DNA of 64,000 nt from Duganella rivi. GTDB taxonomy: Bacteria; Pseudomonadota; Gammaproteobacteria; Burkholderiales; Burkholderiaceae_D. The notes under the pieces were generated by a model. That model worked only from the letters and a program-made list of their open reading frames with translations, had not been told where the DNA came from and did no database searches. Made by a program: the position numbers and the translations under genes. The stretch spans positions 455,029 through 519,028 of the forward strand of contig NZ_WWCK01000006.1 in assembly GCF_009857435.1 (NCBI RefSeq). Reading direction: 5' to 3'. This document shows, in pieces, positions 1 through 8,645 of the stretch; the stretch's first letter is position 1; each line of letters begins with the position of its first letter.

Positions 1-1202
1 GCGAGTTGATGGCGCGCCTGCCACAGCTGGTGGCACGCGCCAAGGCGGCGGCAGGATGGTCGCGCATTCTGAAGGACGTCAACGCCGCCGACATCAGCAG
101 CCGCGCCGCGCTGGCGACGCTGCCGGTGACGCGCAAGTCCGACCTGCACGCGCTGCAAGAGCTGCAAGCACCGTTCGGCGGCTTGAACACCACGCCGGTC
201 GGCCAATTGGCACGCGTGTTCATGTCGCCCGGCCCAATCTTTGATCCTGAAGGCCGCAGCGCTGACTGGTGGCGTTTCGCTCGTCCACTGTACGCGGCGG
301 GCGTGCGCCCCGGCAGCCTGCTGCAAAACTGTTTCTCGTATCACTTCACGCCGGCCGCCTTCATGGTGGACGGCGGTGCAGCGCGCCTGGGCTGTGCAGT
401 GATCCCGGCCGGCAGCGGCCAAACCGAAATGCAGGTACAAGCCATCCATGCGCTGCGGCCGGACACCTACGTCGGCACGCCGTCCTTCCTGAAGATCATC
501 ATCGAGAAAGCGCAGGAGCTGGGCACGGACATCAGCAGCATCAGGCGCGCCTTGGTCAGCGCCGAAGCGCTGCCGGAGTCCTTGCGCACATGGCTGGCCG
601 AACATGGCGTGCCGCAGGTGCTGCAATCCTATGCTTCCGCCGATATCGGCAGCATCGCCTACGAAACGCGCAGCGGCGACATGCGCGATCCCGGCATGGT
701 GCTGGATGAAGACGTGATCCTCGAAATCGTTCGCCCCGGCAGCGGCGAGCCCGTACCTGCGGGAGAAGTAGGCGAAGTGGTCGTCACCGTGTTCAACCCG
801 GACTACCCGCTGATCCGCTTCGCCACCGGCGACCTGTCAGCGATTATGGCCGACGCGCCACCATCGGACTGCGGCCGCACCAACACCCGCATCAAGGGCT
901 GGCTGGGACGCGCCGACCAAACCACCAAAATCCGTGGCATGTTCGTTCATCCGTCGCAGGTGCACGACATTGCGCGCCGCCACCCGGAGATTGTGAAAGC
1001 GCGCCTCGTGGTATCAGGCCAGATCGCGCAGGAGGCGATGACGCTGCATTGCGAAGTGGCCGATCCTGCCAGCGCCAGCGACGCCGCCATTGTTGAATCA
1101 ATCCGCACCCTGACCAAGCTACGCGGCGAAGTGCAGTTTGTCGCCGTGGGCAGTCTGCCCAATGACGGCAAGGTGATAGCCGACATACGCGACTATACGT
1201 AA
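1..1202 (+). CDS. PaaK-like phenylacetate-CoA ligase family protein, 5'-truncated by the window edge
   Basis: AMP-forming acyl/aryl-CoA ligase of the phenylacetate-CoA ligase (PaaK) family. Family features visible are YVGTPSFL, the acidic segment ADIGSIAYE, IRFATGDLS (adenylate-binding region) and KIRGMFVHPSQV leading into the small C-terminal domain. The frame is open to base 3, reading E-L before the first Met codon, and the family usually has a few dozen more N-terminal residues. The true start therefore lies upstream of the window and TTG-6 or ATG-9 is not the real start. The substrate cannot be told from sequence; PaaK relatives in Burkholderiales often sit beside Liv-type transporters. 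Stop TAA is at 1200-1202. Confidence 0.8.
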   Translation, partial: ELMARLPQLVARAKAAAGWSRILKDVNAADISSRAALATLPVTRKSDLHALQELQAPFGGLNTTPVGQLARVFMSPGPIFDPEGRSADWWRFARPLYAAGVRPGSLLQNCFSYHFTPAAFMVDGGAARLGCAVIPAGSGQTEMQVQAIHALRPDTYVGTPSFLKIIIEKAQELGTDISSIRRALVSAEALPESLRTWLAEHGVPQVLQSYASADIGSIAYETRSGDMRDPGMVLDEDVILEIVRPGSGEPVPAGEVGEVVVTVFNPDYPLIRFATGDLSAIMADAPPSDCGRTNTRIKGWLGRADQTTKIRGMFVHPSQVHDIARRHPEIVKARLVVSGQIAQEAMTLHCEVADPASASDAAIVESIRTLTKLRGEVQFVAVGSLPNDGKVIADIRDYT

Positions 1203-1258
1203 TTGAGGGATAATATCGGTCTTCATTCGTTTTTAAATTCGTTTTTAACAAAAAGATC

Positions 1259-1837
1259 ATGCAAGACTTCCACCACAACCGCGCCCGCGCCCTGCTGGAG
1301 AGCGCCGAAGAACTGTTCACCAAGCAGGACGTCGACAACGCTGTCAGCGCCATGGCCGACACGCTCAATGCCCGCTACAACCAGCCCGATGCCGAAGAGT
1401 TCCCGCTGGTGCTGGGCGTGATGGGCGGCGCCGTGGTCTTCACCGGCAACCTGCTGCCGCAGCTGACCTTCCCGCTGGAATTCGACTACATCCACGTCAG
1501 CCGCTACGGCGACGAGGACAAGGGCGGCGAGGTAGTGTGGAAAGTGGTGCCGCGCTCGAACGTCAGCGGCCGCACCGTGATCGTGCTCGATGATATCCTG
1601 GACGAAGGCGAAACGCTGGCCCACGTCAAGCAGCGCTTGCTGGACATGGGCGCGAAGGAAGTGATCCTCGCCGTGTTCGCGGACAAGGCGATCGGCAAGG
1701 TCAAGCCGGTGAAGGCGGACATCGTCGGCATCACCATCCCGAACCGCTTCGTGGTCGGTTTCGGCATGGACGCTTACGGCTACTGGCGCAACCTGCCGGG
1801 CCTGTGGGCGATTAACAATCCTGACGCCAAGGGTTAA
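1259..1837 (+). CDS. hpt: Hypoxanthine-guanine phosphoribosyltransferase
   Basis: Purine salvage enzyme that transfers phosphoribose from PRPP to hypoxanthine or guanine in the cytosol. The 192-residue protein has the type I PRTase PRPP-binding loop VIVLDDILDEGETL around residues 101-114, and an early LGVMGGAVVF loop typical of HPRT. Length fits the family. Start ATG 1259 follows an AT-rich 56-bp gap that separates it from the CoA-ligase gene. The stop TAA overlaps the stop of the convergent TPR gene in the four bases TTAA (1834-1837). No terminator is visible, so transcripts probably run into each other. Confidence 0.93.
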   Translation: MQDFHHNRARALLESAEELFTKQDVDNAVSAMADTLNARYNQPDAEEFPLVLGVMGGAVVFTGNLLPQLTFPLEFDYIHVSRYGDEDKGGEVVWKVVPRSNVSGRTVIVLDDILDEGETLAHVKQRLLDMGAKEVILAVFADKAIGKVKPVKADIVGITIPNRFVVGFGMDAYGYWRNLPGLWAINNPDAKG

Positions 1838-3024
1838 GGGCGCAGCTGATAGGCGTCGATGAATTTGCGCACGCCTTCCGGGTGTGCCGTCTTCCACGTT
1901 TCAAACTCGGCGCGCCACGATTCCTTGTACTGCAACAGCAGCAGCGCAGCTTCTAGCTGATCGGCCTTGGCCAGCTGCTGCATGGTTTTCAGCGCCGGAT
2001 CCTGCAACTCGCCGCCGCCCTTGGCCGACAGCTGGTCGGCAATCGCCAGCGCCTTGCGCCATGCTTCGGCCTCCGTGGCAAACGGCGTAACGCTGGCCTT
2101 GCCCTCGCGCGCGGCCTTGTCTTCAACCGCCCGCTGCGTTGCCAGCGACATCCAGAATCCGGCGTCCGGCTGCTTGGCCGGATCTAGCGATTTTAGCGAT
2201 GGATCAATCTGCAAATGCAAGGTGCGCGTGGCAGGGTCGAGCTCAGCGCTCGCCTTGCGCACCAGGTTCAGGGACGTCAGCGGGAAGCCGCTCATGCTGC
2301 GCAGCTGATTAAGCTTGATCCAGTTCGGCATCTGGCTCGGCTGCGCGGCGATACCGCTCATCAGCGCGCCCTCGGCGGGACCAGGCTTGTCCTGCGACAC
2401 CAGCGCATCGGCGAGGAAGCGCCAGCCCTGCGAATTGAGCGGCTCGGCCTCCACGCCCTTGCGGAAGCGCTGCTCGGCCTCGGCGTATTTTTTCTGGAAG
2501 TAGAAACAGTCGCCGGCGTAAATCCACGCCACCGAATACTTGGGATCGAGCGCCGCGGCGCGCTCGTAGTGCACCAGCGCTTCATCGAGCTTGCGCTGGT
2601 TGAACAACAATTCGCCCTCGTGCAGCGCGGCTGCCGCTTCCGGTGTTGGCTCGTGCAGCGGCAGCGGCTTGTCATCGCTGAGTTCACGCAGCACTTCCTG
2701 CGCCACCGCATCGCTGGCATGCATTTGCAGCGCCTGCCGCGCCAGACCTTCCGATTGCTGCCGCAGCTTGGCCGCGTCGTCCCCCTGCATCTGCTGCGAC
2801 ATCCGCAACAGCATGCCGGCAAGACTCGACAGCGGCAGGGATGAAACTGGATCGGCCTGCGCCGCCGCCGAGAACTTCTCGAACGCATCCTTGTACTTGC
2901 CCTGCGCCTGGAACAAATGCCCTTGGTGGATCAGCGCCTCCGCCTCGGCGTTAATCGGCACCAGCCCCTGCGCACGGCCCACCGTACATGCCAGCGCCAG
3001 CAACAGCGCTATGAGTTTCTTCAT
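1834..3024 (-). CDS. Secreted tetratricopeptide-repeat protein
   Basis: 396-residue protein with a clear Sec signal (MKKLIALLLALACTVGRAQ) and probable periplasmic location. TPR-like helical pairs are visible near residues 28-60 and 130-205, for example KLDEALVHYERAAALDP and KKYAEAEQRFRKGVEAEP. The C-terminal half is helical without a recognised domain. TPR proteins are interaction scaffolds; the partner is unknown. A GGA-type ribosome site precedes ATG 3024. The gene is monocistronic and convergent with hpt, sharing the stop-codon bases TTAA. Confidence 0.75.
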   Translation of the reverse strand: MKKLIALLLALACTVGRAQGLVPINAEAEALIHQGHLFQAQGKYKDAFEKFSAAAQADPVSSLPLSSLAGMLLRMSQQMQGDDAAKLRQQSEGLARQALQMHASDAVAQEVLRELSDDKPLPLHEPTPEAAAALHEGELLFNQRKLDEALVHYERAAALDPKYSVAWIYAGDCFYFQKKYAEAEQRFRKGVEAEPLNSQGWRFLADALVSQDKPGPAEGALMSGIAAQPSQMPNWIKLNQLRSMSGFPLTSLNLVRKASAELDPATRTLHLQIDPSLKSLDPAKQPDAGFWMSLATQRAVEDKAAREGKASVTPFATEAEAWRKALAIADQLSAKGGGELQDPALKTMQQLAKADQLEAALLLLQYKESWRAEFETWKTAHPEGVRKFIDAYQLRP

Positions 3025-3070
3025 GATTCCGTCCAGTTGTTATCTGAACGGACATCTTATCTGAAAAATA

Positions 3071-4024
3071 TTACAGTGCCAGACGGGCGCGGGCGGCGTC
3101 GTATTCGCGCTTGAGGCGTTCGACCATTTCGCCGGCCGATGGGATGTCGTCCATCAAGCCCACGCCTTGGCCGGCGCCCCAGATGTCGCGCCATGCCTTG
3201 GCGCTGCTGGAACCAAAGTTCATGGCGGTCTTGTCGGCGGTCGGCAGCGCGTCCGGGTCGAGGCCGGCGGCGACGATGGATTTTTTCAGGTAATTGCCGT
3301 GCACGCCGGTGAACAGGTTGGAGTAGACGATATCGGCGGCGGTCGATTCGACGATGGCCTCACGGTAGCCGTCGCTGACGTTGGATTCCTTGGTCGCCAG
3401 CCAGCGCGAGCCGATGTACGCGAAATCCGCGCCCATGGCCTGCGCCGCCAGGATGGCATCGCCGGTGGCAATCGAACCGGACAGGGCGATCGGGCCTTTG
3501 AAGAACTTGCGCACTTCACCGACCAGCGCGAACGGCGACAGCGTACCGGCGTGGCCGCCGGCGCCGCTGGCCACCAGGATCAGGCCATCGACGCCCGCTT
3601 CCAGCGCTTTTTCCGCGTGACGGATCGAGATCACATCGTGCAGCACGATGCCGCCGTAACTGTGGATGGCGTCCAGCATCTCTTTCGGCGGCGCCCGCAG
3701 CGAGGAAATGATGATCGGGATCTGGTGCTTCACGCACACTTCCACGTCATGCGCGAGGCGGTCGTTGGACTGGTGCACGATCTGGTTGACGGCGATCGGG
3801 CCGACGCGCTTGTCCGGGTTGGCGGCCTGGAATTCCGCCAGTTCTTTTTGCAGATCGGTCAGCCACACGTCCAGCAGCTCGGCCGGGCGCGCGTTCAGCG
3901 CCGGGAAGGAGCCGACGATGCCGGCCTTGCATTGTGCCGCCACCAGCGCAGGGCCGCTGGCAATGAACATCGGGGAAGCGATGACAGGGAGGGAGAGGTT
4001 TTGCAAGACTGCAGGCAGGGTCAT
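3071..4024 (-). CDS. Nitronate monooxygenase family flavoprotein
   Basis: FMN-dependent TIM-barrel enzyme of the nitronate monooxygenase / 2-nitropropane dioxygenase family, 317 residues. Features: N-terminal PVIASPMFIASGP, GLILVASGAGGHAGT (flavin phosphate and catalytic region, the His being typical of class I) and GADFAYIGSRWLATKES. I chose ATG 4024 (MTLPAVLQN) over an in-frame TTG at 4057. The TTG lies only a few bases from a TATAAT at 4061-4066 and would coincide with the transcription start. A second, distinct family member is at 50158-51195. The physiological substrate (alkyl nitronate or propionate-3-nitronate) is inferred from family only. Confidence 0.85.
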   Translation of the reverse strand: MTLPAVLQNLSLPVIASPMFIASGPALVAAQCKAGIVGSFPALNARPAELLDVWLTDLQKELAEFQAANPDKRVGPIAVNQIVHQSNDRLAHDVEVCVKHQIPIIISSLRAPPKEMLDAIHSYGGIVLHDVISIRHAEKALEAGVDGLILVASGAGGHAGTLSPFALVGEVRKFFKGPIALSGSIATGDAILAAQAMGADFAYIGSRWLATKESNVSDGYREAIVESTAADIVYSNLFTGVHGNYLKKSIVAAGLDPDALPTADKTAMNFGSSSAKAWRDIWGAGQGVGLMDDIPSAGEMVERLKREYDAARARLAL

Positions 4025-4060
4025 GGCGTGCTCGCTGACGTGAGTTAATCGGTTCAAACG

Positions 4061-4066
4061 ATTATA
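4061..4066 (-). promoter_or_regulatory. -10 box of the nitronate monooxygenase gene
   Basis: Perfect TATAAT on the minus strand, about 37 bases upstream of ATG 4024. The region 17-18 bases further up has only weak similarity to TTGACA, so this is a single-element prediction. Confidence 0.4.
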
Positions 4067-4113
4067 GATCGAAAATAGTACGACCGTGCAGAAACTGGAG
4101 AGCTTACTCTAGT

Positions 4114-5022
4114 TTATTCGTTGAGTAAGTACTCACCCTCGACGCGGGCCGCAGCCCCGCGCACCAACTGCGCCACCGCCCACTTGCCCAAGTCGTCCGG
4201 CGACTGCTGGAGGAAGTTGCTATTGGCCGCCGCGAACACCGGCATTGAGGTCAGCAGCACCGGCACATCAGCCAGCGGAATGCGCTGGCGCTCCAGCAGC
4301 AGGAACTTGAGCAGCACCTTCAGCGCGTTCTGCGCGTTGCGCAGCGGGTCGGCGGCAAGGTAGTCCAGCCGCGAGCGGGCGCGCGCCACGGCGCCGGCCA
4401 CATCGGTGAACGGCGCGCCGTGGCCGGGGATGACCGCGTTCACATCGAGGCCGGCGATCAGATCCAGCGTGGCGCGCTCCTCGGCAAAGCCGGACTTGCC
4501 GTCCAGCTCGGGGAAGATCACGCCGAAGCCGTTTTCCCACAGTGCGTCGGCCGAGACCAATACTTTCTCTTGCGGGCAGTAGAAGATCAGCGAGTGCGGA
4601 TCGTGGCCGGGTGCGGCCAGCGCTTGCCATTCCATGTCCGCCAATGTCAGCACCTCGCCAGGGGCGATGGTGGCGTCGAAAGTGAAGCGGTCGCAGCGCT
4701 GGCCGGTGGCCTTGAAGCTCAGTGCTTCGACGTCCCAGTGCCGGACTTTTTCCGCCTCCGCCACCGGGATCGAGGTCTTGCAGCCGAAATGGGCTTGCAA
4801 GATGGCGTTGCCGCCGCAGTGATCCGAATGCAGATGGGTGTTGAGGATTTGATCGAGATGGCGGCCATGCAGCGCGTGCCGTACCAGCTCCAGCGTTTGT
4901 TGCGCGTGGCTGACGTAGCCGGTATCGATAATCGCCGTGTCGTGCCGGCCCAGCAGCATGATGTTGTTGGACGAGAGCCAACCGCGCTCAAACACCTGTA
5001 TCGAATCCGGCAGGGCGTTCAT
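4114..5022 (-). CDS. MBL-fold metallo-hydrolase
   Basis: Metallo-beta-lactamase-fold hydrolase, 302 residues, cytoplasmic (no signal). Zinc ligands are present: HLHSDHCGG (HxHxDH), GHDPHSLIF (His), VSADALW (Asp) and VIPGHGAPF (His). This pattern belongs to the broad glyoxalase-II-like group, so the substrate is unknown. The start ATG overlaps the stop of the upstream DUF1289 gene (5019-5022, ATGA), so the two are translationally coupled and co-transcribed from the divergent region at 5232-5319. Confidence 0.85.
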   Translation of the reverse strand: MNALPDSIQVFERGWLSSNNIMLLGRHDTAIIDTGYVSHAQQTLELVRHALHGRHLDQILNTHLHSDHCGGNAILQAHFGCKTSIPVAEAEKVRHWDVEALSFKATGQRCDRFTFDATIAPGEVLTLADMEWQALAAPGHDPHSLIFYCPQEKVLVSADALWENGFGVIFPELDGKSGFAEERATLDLIAGLDVNAVIPGHGAPFTDVAGAVARARSRLDYLAADPLRNAQNALKVLLKFLLLERQRIPLADVPVLLTSMPVFAAANSNFLQQSPDDLGKWAVAQLVRGAAARVEGEYLLNE

Positions 5023-5231
5023 TCTTCCTCGTCGAAATGGACGGTGGCGCGCCGCTCGGGCAATTCGGCCCAGACCGCGCGTTTGAAATCGTCATCGGCC
5101 TTGCCCCATGCCACGATTTCAGGAATGGTGCGCAAGCACCCCATGCAATAGCGGCGCTCGCTGTCCATTTTGCACAGGCTGACGCAAGGCGACGGCACCG
5201 GGGAGGGGATTGTGTTGGTTACTTCACTCAT
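5019..5231 (-). CDS. DUF1289 domain-containing small Cys protein
   Basis: 70-residue protein of the DUF1289 family. The signature is PSPCVSLCKMD, then YCMGCLRTIPEI and a WxxLPERR-like tail; the four cysteines suggest metal binding, but the function is not established. I start at ATG 5231 (MSEVTNT). An upstream in-frame ATG at 5288 would run through the divergent promoter and adds a non-family extension. First gene of a two-gene unit with the MBL hydrolase. Confidence 0.8.
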   Translation of the reverse strand: MSEVTNTIPSPVPSPCVSLCKMDSERRYCMGCLRTIPEIVAWGKADDDFKRAVWAELPERRATVHFDEEE

Positions 5232-5255
5232 GGCGACATTATGCCGTGAAGCCGC

Positions 5256-5283
5256 TTGACTTGGGGCGGTTGCGGCGTAGACT
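5256..5283 (+). promoter_or_regulatory. Predicted sigma70 promoter for the RHH regulator-esterase pair
   Basis: TTGACT (5256-5261), a 16-base spacer and TAGACT (5278-5283), placing the transcription start near 5290. That is about 30 bases ahead of ATG 5320. It lies in the 88-bp divergent gap shared with the DUF1289-MBL unit. Confidence 0.5.
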
Positions 5284-5319
5284 ACCATCCATATAGATGG
5301 CGATTAGATGGAGACAATA

Positions 5320-5733
5320 ATGGCCTTGCAAGAAATAAAGCTGAAGACCGCAGAATCAGAAAAAATCACCATTAATCTGGGCCCGATCGACTTAGGCCAG
5401 ATTGACCTGCTGGTGCAGGAAGGGTTTTACTCGAACCGCACCGACCTGATTCGTACTGCGATCCGCAACCAGCTGAACCAGCACGCCGAGGTGGTCAAGC
5501 AGACCGTGGCGCGTAAAAGCCTGGTACTGGGCATGCAGCATTACTCGCGCGCCGACCTGGAAGCGATCCAGGCGGCCGGCCAGCGGCTGCAAATACAGGT
5601 ACTGGGCTTGGCCAGCATTGCCAGCGACGTTTCGGTCGAATTGGCGCTGGCGACGATTGAATCCATTTTTGTCCTCGGTTCGCTGCATGCCAGCGCTGTC
5701 CTCAAGACTGCACTGGCGCCGCGCATCCACTAA
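5320..5733 (+). CDS. Ribbon-helix-helix (CopG/Arc-type) regulator-like protein
   Basis: 137 residues. The N-terminal half (about residues 14-48) has the ribbon-helix-helix pattern: ITINLGPIDLGQIDLLV, then YSNRTDLIRTAIRNQLNQH. The C-terminal part is an uncharacterised helical extension. ATG 5320 is preferred over 5308 because GGAG sits six to seven bases upstream. It ends eight bases before the esterase gene, whose AAGGAG site follows at once, so they form an operon. A role as regulator of the esterase is inferred from this arrangement. Confidence 0.7.
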   Translation: MALQEIKLKTAESEKITINLGPIDLGQIDLLVQEGFYSNRTDLIRTAIRNQLNQHAEVVKQTVARKSLVLGMQHYSRADLEAIQAAGQRLQIQVLGLASIASDVSVELALATIESIFVLGSLHASAVLKTALAPRIH

Positions 5734-5741
5734 GGAGTGCC

Positions 5742-6929
5742 ATGAAACTCAATTTCCTCACCCAAATGCGCGAAGCTGCGCAACAATTAATCAACAAGGG
5801 CATCCCTTTGCAGCGCGCTTTCGAACGGCCGTCCATGCGCGATATTAATCCGCCGCCGCCAAATGCCGCGCCACGCACGCCTGAGCCGGCGCCAAGCACG
5901 GCGCCGGAGCCCGCGCCAAGCACGGCGCCGGAGCCCGCGCACACGCCGAATCCGGCCACTCATCCGGCCGAATATGCGCAAGATATTCTCAACCGCATGG
6001 GCATCAACATTGATTTGCAGGCGAATCTGGGCCACGCCATCGATTTGGGTTCGCTGCTGCATCCGTCGCCGGCACAGCCCGTCACGGAAGGGGCGCAATT
6101 TATTAGTGGCAGCTACACCAATCACGCCGGCACCCGCAATTACAAGCTGTACATTCCAGCCAGCTACCACGGCCAAGCCATGCCGCTGCTGGTGATGCTG
6201 CACGGCTGCACGCAGAACCCGGATGATTTCGCCGCCGGCACGCAGATGAATCAGCTGGCCGAGGAGATGGGCTGCCTGGTGGTCTACCCGGAGCAAAACG
6301 CCCAGGCCAATCATTCCAAGTGCTGGAACTGGTTCAACGCGATCGACCAGCAGCGCGGGCAAGGCGAGCCGTCCATCATTGCCGGGATTGCGCAGCAGAT
6401 TATTGAGGAATATCCGGTCAACGAGCGGCAGGTGTATGTGGCCGGCTTGTCGGCAGGCGGCGCGATGGCGGTGATCGCGGGCACCCTGTACCCGGAGCTG
6501 TTTGCGGCGGTGGGCGTGCATTCAGGCTTGCCGTTTGCATCGGCGCAGGATTTGCCGTCGGCGCTGACGGCGATGAAGCGCGGCGTGCATCGGGCGGCCA
6601 AGGCCGGGAATCCAGCGCAGCCGATTATCGTGTTCCATGGCGATAATGACACCACGGTGAACCCGGTGAACGGCGAGCAGGTGATGGCGCAGCGGCTGCA
6701 CCACCACCGCGGCGCGCGGCCGTCGGTGCAATCGGGAACGGTGCCGGATGGCTACAGCTACACGCAAACCACGCACCTCAAGGCGGATGGCACGCCGGTG
6801 GGCGAGCACTGGGTAGTCCACGGTGCCGGCCACGCATGGTCAGGCGGCAGCGCCTCCGGCAGCTACACTGACGCCAAGGGCCCCAACGCCAGCCGCGAAA
6901 TGCTGCGCTTTTTCCGTACGGTGAGTTGA
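5742..6929 (+). CDS. PHB-depolymerase family esterase with proline-rich linker
   Basis: 395-residue serine esterase of the PHB depolymerase / LpqC family. Order: N-terminal helix (1-35); Pro/Ala linker (36-75) with repeated EPAPSTAP units; catalytic alpha/beta-hydrolase domain (about 115-395). Visible are the oxyanion segment MLHGCTQNPDD (about 152-162), CWNWF, lipase box GLSAG with Ser237, the Asp in FHGDNDTTVNP and the His in GAGHAWSGG. The oxyanion loop precedes the serine, as in type I catalytic domains. No signal peptide is evident, so it may act inside the cell or leave by another route. Strong AAGGAG before ATG 5742. Confidence 0.85.
   Translation: MKLNFLTQMREAAQQLINKGIPLQRAFERPSMRDINPPPPNAAPRTPEPAPSTAPEPAPSTAPEPAHTPNPATHPAEYAQDILNRMGINIDLQANLGHAIDLGSLLHPSPAQPVTEGAQFISGSYTNHAGTRNYKLYIPASYHGQAMPLLVMLHGCTQNPDDFAAGTQMNQLAEEMGCLVVYPEQNAQANHSKCWNWFNAIDQQRGQGEPSIIAGIAQQIIEEYPVNERQVYVAGLSAGGAMAVIAGTLYPELFAAVGVHSGLPFASAQDLPSALTAMKRGVHRAAKAGNPAQPIIVFHGDNDTTVNPVNGEQVMAQRLHHHRGARPSVQSGTVPDGYSYTQTTHLKADGTPVGEHWVVHGAGHAWSGGSASGSYTDAKGPNASREMLRFFRTVS
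5883..5930 (+). repeat. 24-bp tandem repeat in the esterase linker
   Basis: Two 24-base units (5883-5906, 5907-5930) that differ at one base, plus a degenerate third (5931-5954). They encode EPAPSTAP twice, then EPAHTPNP. The repeat is in frame, so copy-number change would only lengthen or shorten the linker. Confidence 0.85.
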
Positions 6930-7271
6930 TCAGCCGGTAACCAAGCGAACCACAATGCCGAGCAGCGCTACAACATTAGTCACGGTGAATCCCACCATCC
7001 AGTAGTACACCCGGTCTATCCGGTTGGTGAGGCGAGCGTCGAGCTGATCCATCCTCTCGATGGTGTAGCGTTGGACATAATCGATCTTGTCACGCAAGGC
7101 GTCAAATTGCGCCATTACGGCTAGGTGGTTTTGTTCTTGCGTACGCTGCAGGGTGGCAAGAATGCTGGTGACATTGTCCATTTGGGTCTCCAGCCGCACG
7201 ATGCGGACGATGTGAGTATCGTCTGCCGCGCCACTTTGATTGTCAAGCGAGGTCGGGCTTGGGATGATCAA
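6930..7271 (-). CDS. Small coiled-coil protein with C-terminal membrane anchor
   Basis: Up to 113 residues, no recognised family. A heptad-rich helix (about 22-85, VRLETQMDNVTSILATLQRT onward) is followed by one membrane segment (VGFTVTNVVALLGIVVRLV), as in XhlA-like or tail-anchored proteins. The TTG start at 7271 has no clear ribosome site and overlaps the CWC gene by 29 bases. The in-frame ATG at 7181 has GGAG six bases upstream and would give an 83-residue protein, which is equally plausible. Its stop abuts the esterase stop in TGATCA. Confidence 0.55.
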   Translation of the reverse strand: MIIPSPTSLDNQSGAADDTHIVRIVRLETQMDNVTSILATLQRTQEQNHLAVMAQFDALRDKIDYVQRYTIERMDQLDARLTNRIDRVYYWMVGFTVTNVVALLGIVVRLVTG

Positions 7272-7440
7272 TGATGTGCTGCTTCAGGCAGTCCGGGCAC
7301 CAGCAGCTGGCGCCGGGGGCGGAAGGGACGGCCACCGCTGGCGGCAAGGTGGTGCACCAGCAGGGCAGCGCCGGTGCCGCTGGATCGGCGTCCTTCATGG
7401 CGCAGGAGAATTGCGCGCCGCAGCGCGAACAAGTACTCAT
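7243..7440 (-). CDS. Cysteine-rich CWC family protein
   Basis: 65-residue protein of the Cys-rich CWC type. CSRCGAQFSC, then LPCWC and SCWCPDCL give paired cysteines likely to bind a metal or iron-sulfur centre; the function is unknown. ATG 7440 is chosen because the family starts with a short MSxCxxCG segment. A longer in-frame extension to 7554 would cross the argB promoter. First gene of a two-gene unit with the coiled-coil protein. Confidence 0.75.
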   Translation of the reverse strand: MSTCSRCGAQFSCAMKDADPAAPALPCWCTTLPPAVAVPSAPGASCWCPDCLKQHIIDHPKPDLA

Positions 7441-7508
7441 GTTATTTCCAAGGCAATCATCACCGGCCAGCGTAGCCGAGCTTCCAAGAAAATACAACCA
7501 GATGGCCC

Positions 7509-7514
7509 TATAAT
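7509..7514 (+). promoter_or_regulatory. -10 box upstream of argB
   Basis: Perfect TATAAT 60 bases before ATG 7575, in the divergent gap with the CWC gene. The -35 position is not convincing, so this is a partial promoter call. Confidence 0.4.
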
Positions 7515-7574
7515 GCGTACTTGACGCGCCATCTGGCTGTAAAATTGCGCCCAAAATCTTTTACCGGACTCGCC

Positions 7575-8498
7575 ATGACCCAACTGACCAACTTGAACTT
7601 AGGCATGAATGACGATTTGACCGCGGTTGCTCCGCAGATCAAGGCGCAGATTTTGGCTGAGGCTCTTCCTTACATCCGTAATTACCACGGCAAAACCATC
7701 GTCATCAAATACGGCGGCAACGCCATGACCGACGAACGCCTGAAACACGGCTTCGCGCGCGATGTCATTTTGCTCAAACTGGTCGGCATGAACCCGGTCG
7801 TGGTGCACGGCGGCGGTCCGCAAATCGACAACGCCCTGAAAAAAATCGGCAAGCAAGGCACTTTCGTGCAAGGCATGCGCATCACCGACGAAGAAACCAT
7901 GGAAGTGGTGGAGTGGGTGCTGGGCGGCGAAGTCCAGCAAGATATCGTAATGCTGATTAACCACTACGGCGGCCAGGCCGTCGGCCTGACCGGCAAGGAC
8001 GGCGGCCTGATCCGCGCTCGCAAGATGGCCATGCCGGACAAGGACAATCCGGGCCAGACGCTGGACATCGGCTTCGTCGGCGAAATCGAGGCGATCAACC
8101 CGGCCGTGGTGAAAGCGCTGCAAGACGACGCCTTCATTCCGATCATCTCGCCGATCGGCTTCGGCCAGGATGGCCAGGCTTACAACATCAACGCCGACGT
8201 TGTCGCCGGCAAGATCGCCGAAATCCTGAAAGCCGAAAAGCTGATCATGATGACCAACATCGCCGGCGTGCAAGACAAGCAAGGCAACCTGGTGACCGAC
8301 CTGTCGGCGCGCGAGATCGACGAGATGTTCGCCGACGGTACGATTTCGGGCGGCATGCTGCCTAAAATTTCATCAGCCCTGGACGCTGCCAAGTCCGGCG
8401 TGAACACCGTCCACATCATTGATGGACGAATTGAGCATTCTTTATTGCTTGAAGTCTTGACCGAACAGGCATTTGGCACTATGATCCGGTCTCACTGA
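7575..8498 (+). CDS. argB: Acetylglutamate kinase
   Basis: Second enzyme of arginine biosynthesis; phosphorylates N-acetylglutamate in the cytosol. The 307-residue protein shows the amino-acid-kinase phosphate loop KYGGNAM, VVHGGGPQID, and the substrate-binding NINADVVAGKIAEIL, with GGMLPKISSALDA near the C-terminus. ATG 7575 (MTQLTNLN) is preferred over an upstream TTG at 7521, which adds 18 non-family residues. The gene is monocistronic, ended by a hairpin before tRNA-Thr. Confidence 0.95.
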   Translation: MTQLTNLNLGMNDDLTAVAPQIKAQILAEALPYIRNYHGKTIVIKYGGNAMTDERLKHGFARDVILLKLVGMNPVVVHGGGPQIDNALKKIGKQGTFVQGMRITDEETMEVVEWVLGGEVQQDIVMLINHYGGQAVGLTGKDGGLIRARKMAMPDKDNPGQTLDIGFVGEIEAINPAVVKALQDDAFIPIISPIGFGQDGQAYNINADVVAGKIAEILKAEKLIMMTNIAGVQDKQGNLVTDLSAREIDEMFADGTISGGMLPKISSALDAAKSGVNTVHIIDGRIEHSLLLEVLTEQAFGTMIRSH

Positions 8499-8504
8499 AA
8501 AAAA

Positions 8505-8543
8505 GGCGGTCTCGCCGAAGTTCGGTGAAACCGCCACATTTTC
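8505..8543 (+). terminator. Terminator-like hairpin after argB
   Basis: GGCGGT (8505-8510) pairs with ACCGCC (8530-8535). An inner pairing of CCGAA with TTCGG forms a long imperfect stem. A short weak T run (ATTTTC) follows. It separates argB from the tRNA. Confidence 0.55.
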
Positions 8544-8548
8544 AAAAT

Positions 8549-8623
<75 letters not shown>

Positions 8624-8645
8624 CTCCTCGCAGCACCCTCCCCGC

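Noticed and set aside
5883..5954. CRISPR-like short repeats
   Set aside because: Units are contiguous, in frame, without spacers and encode a Pro/Ala linker.
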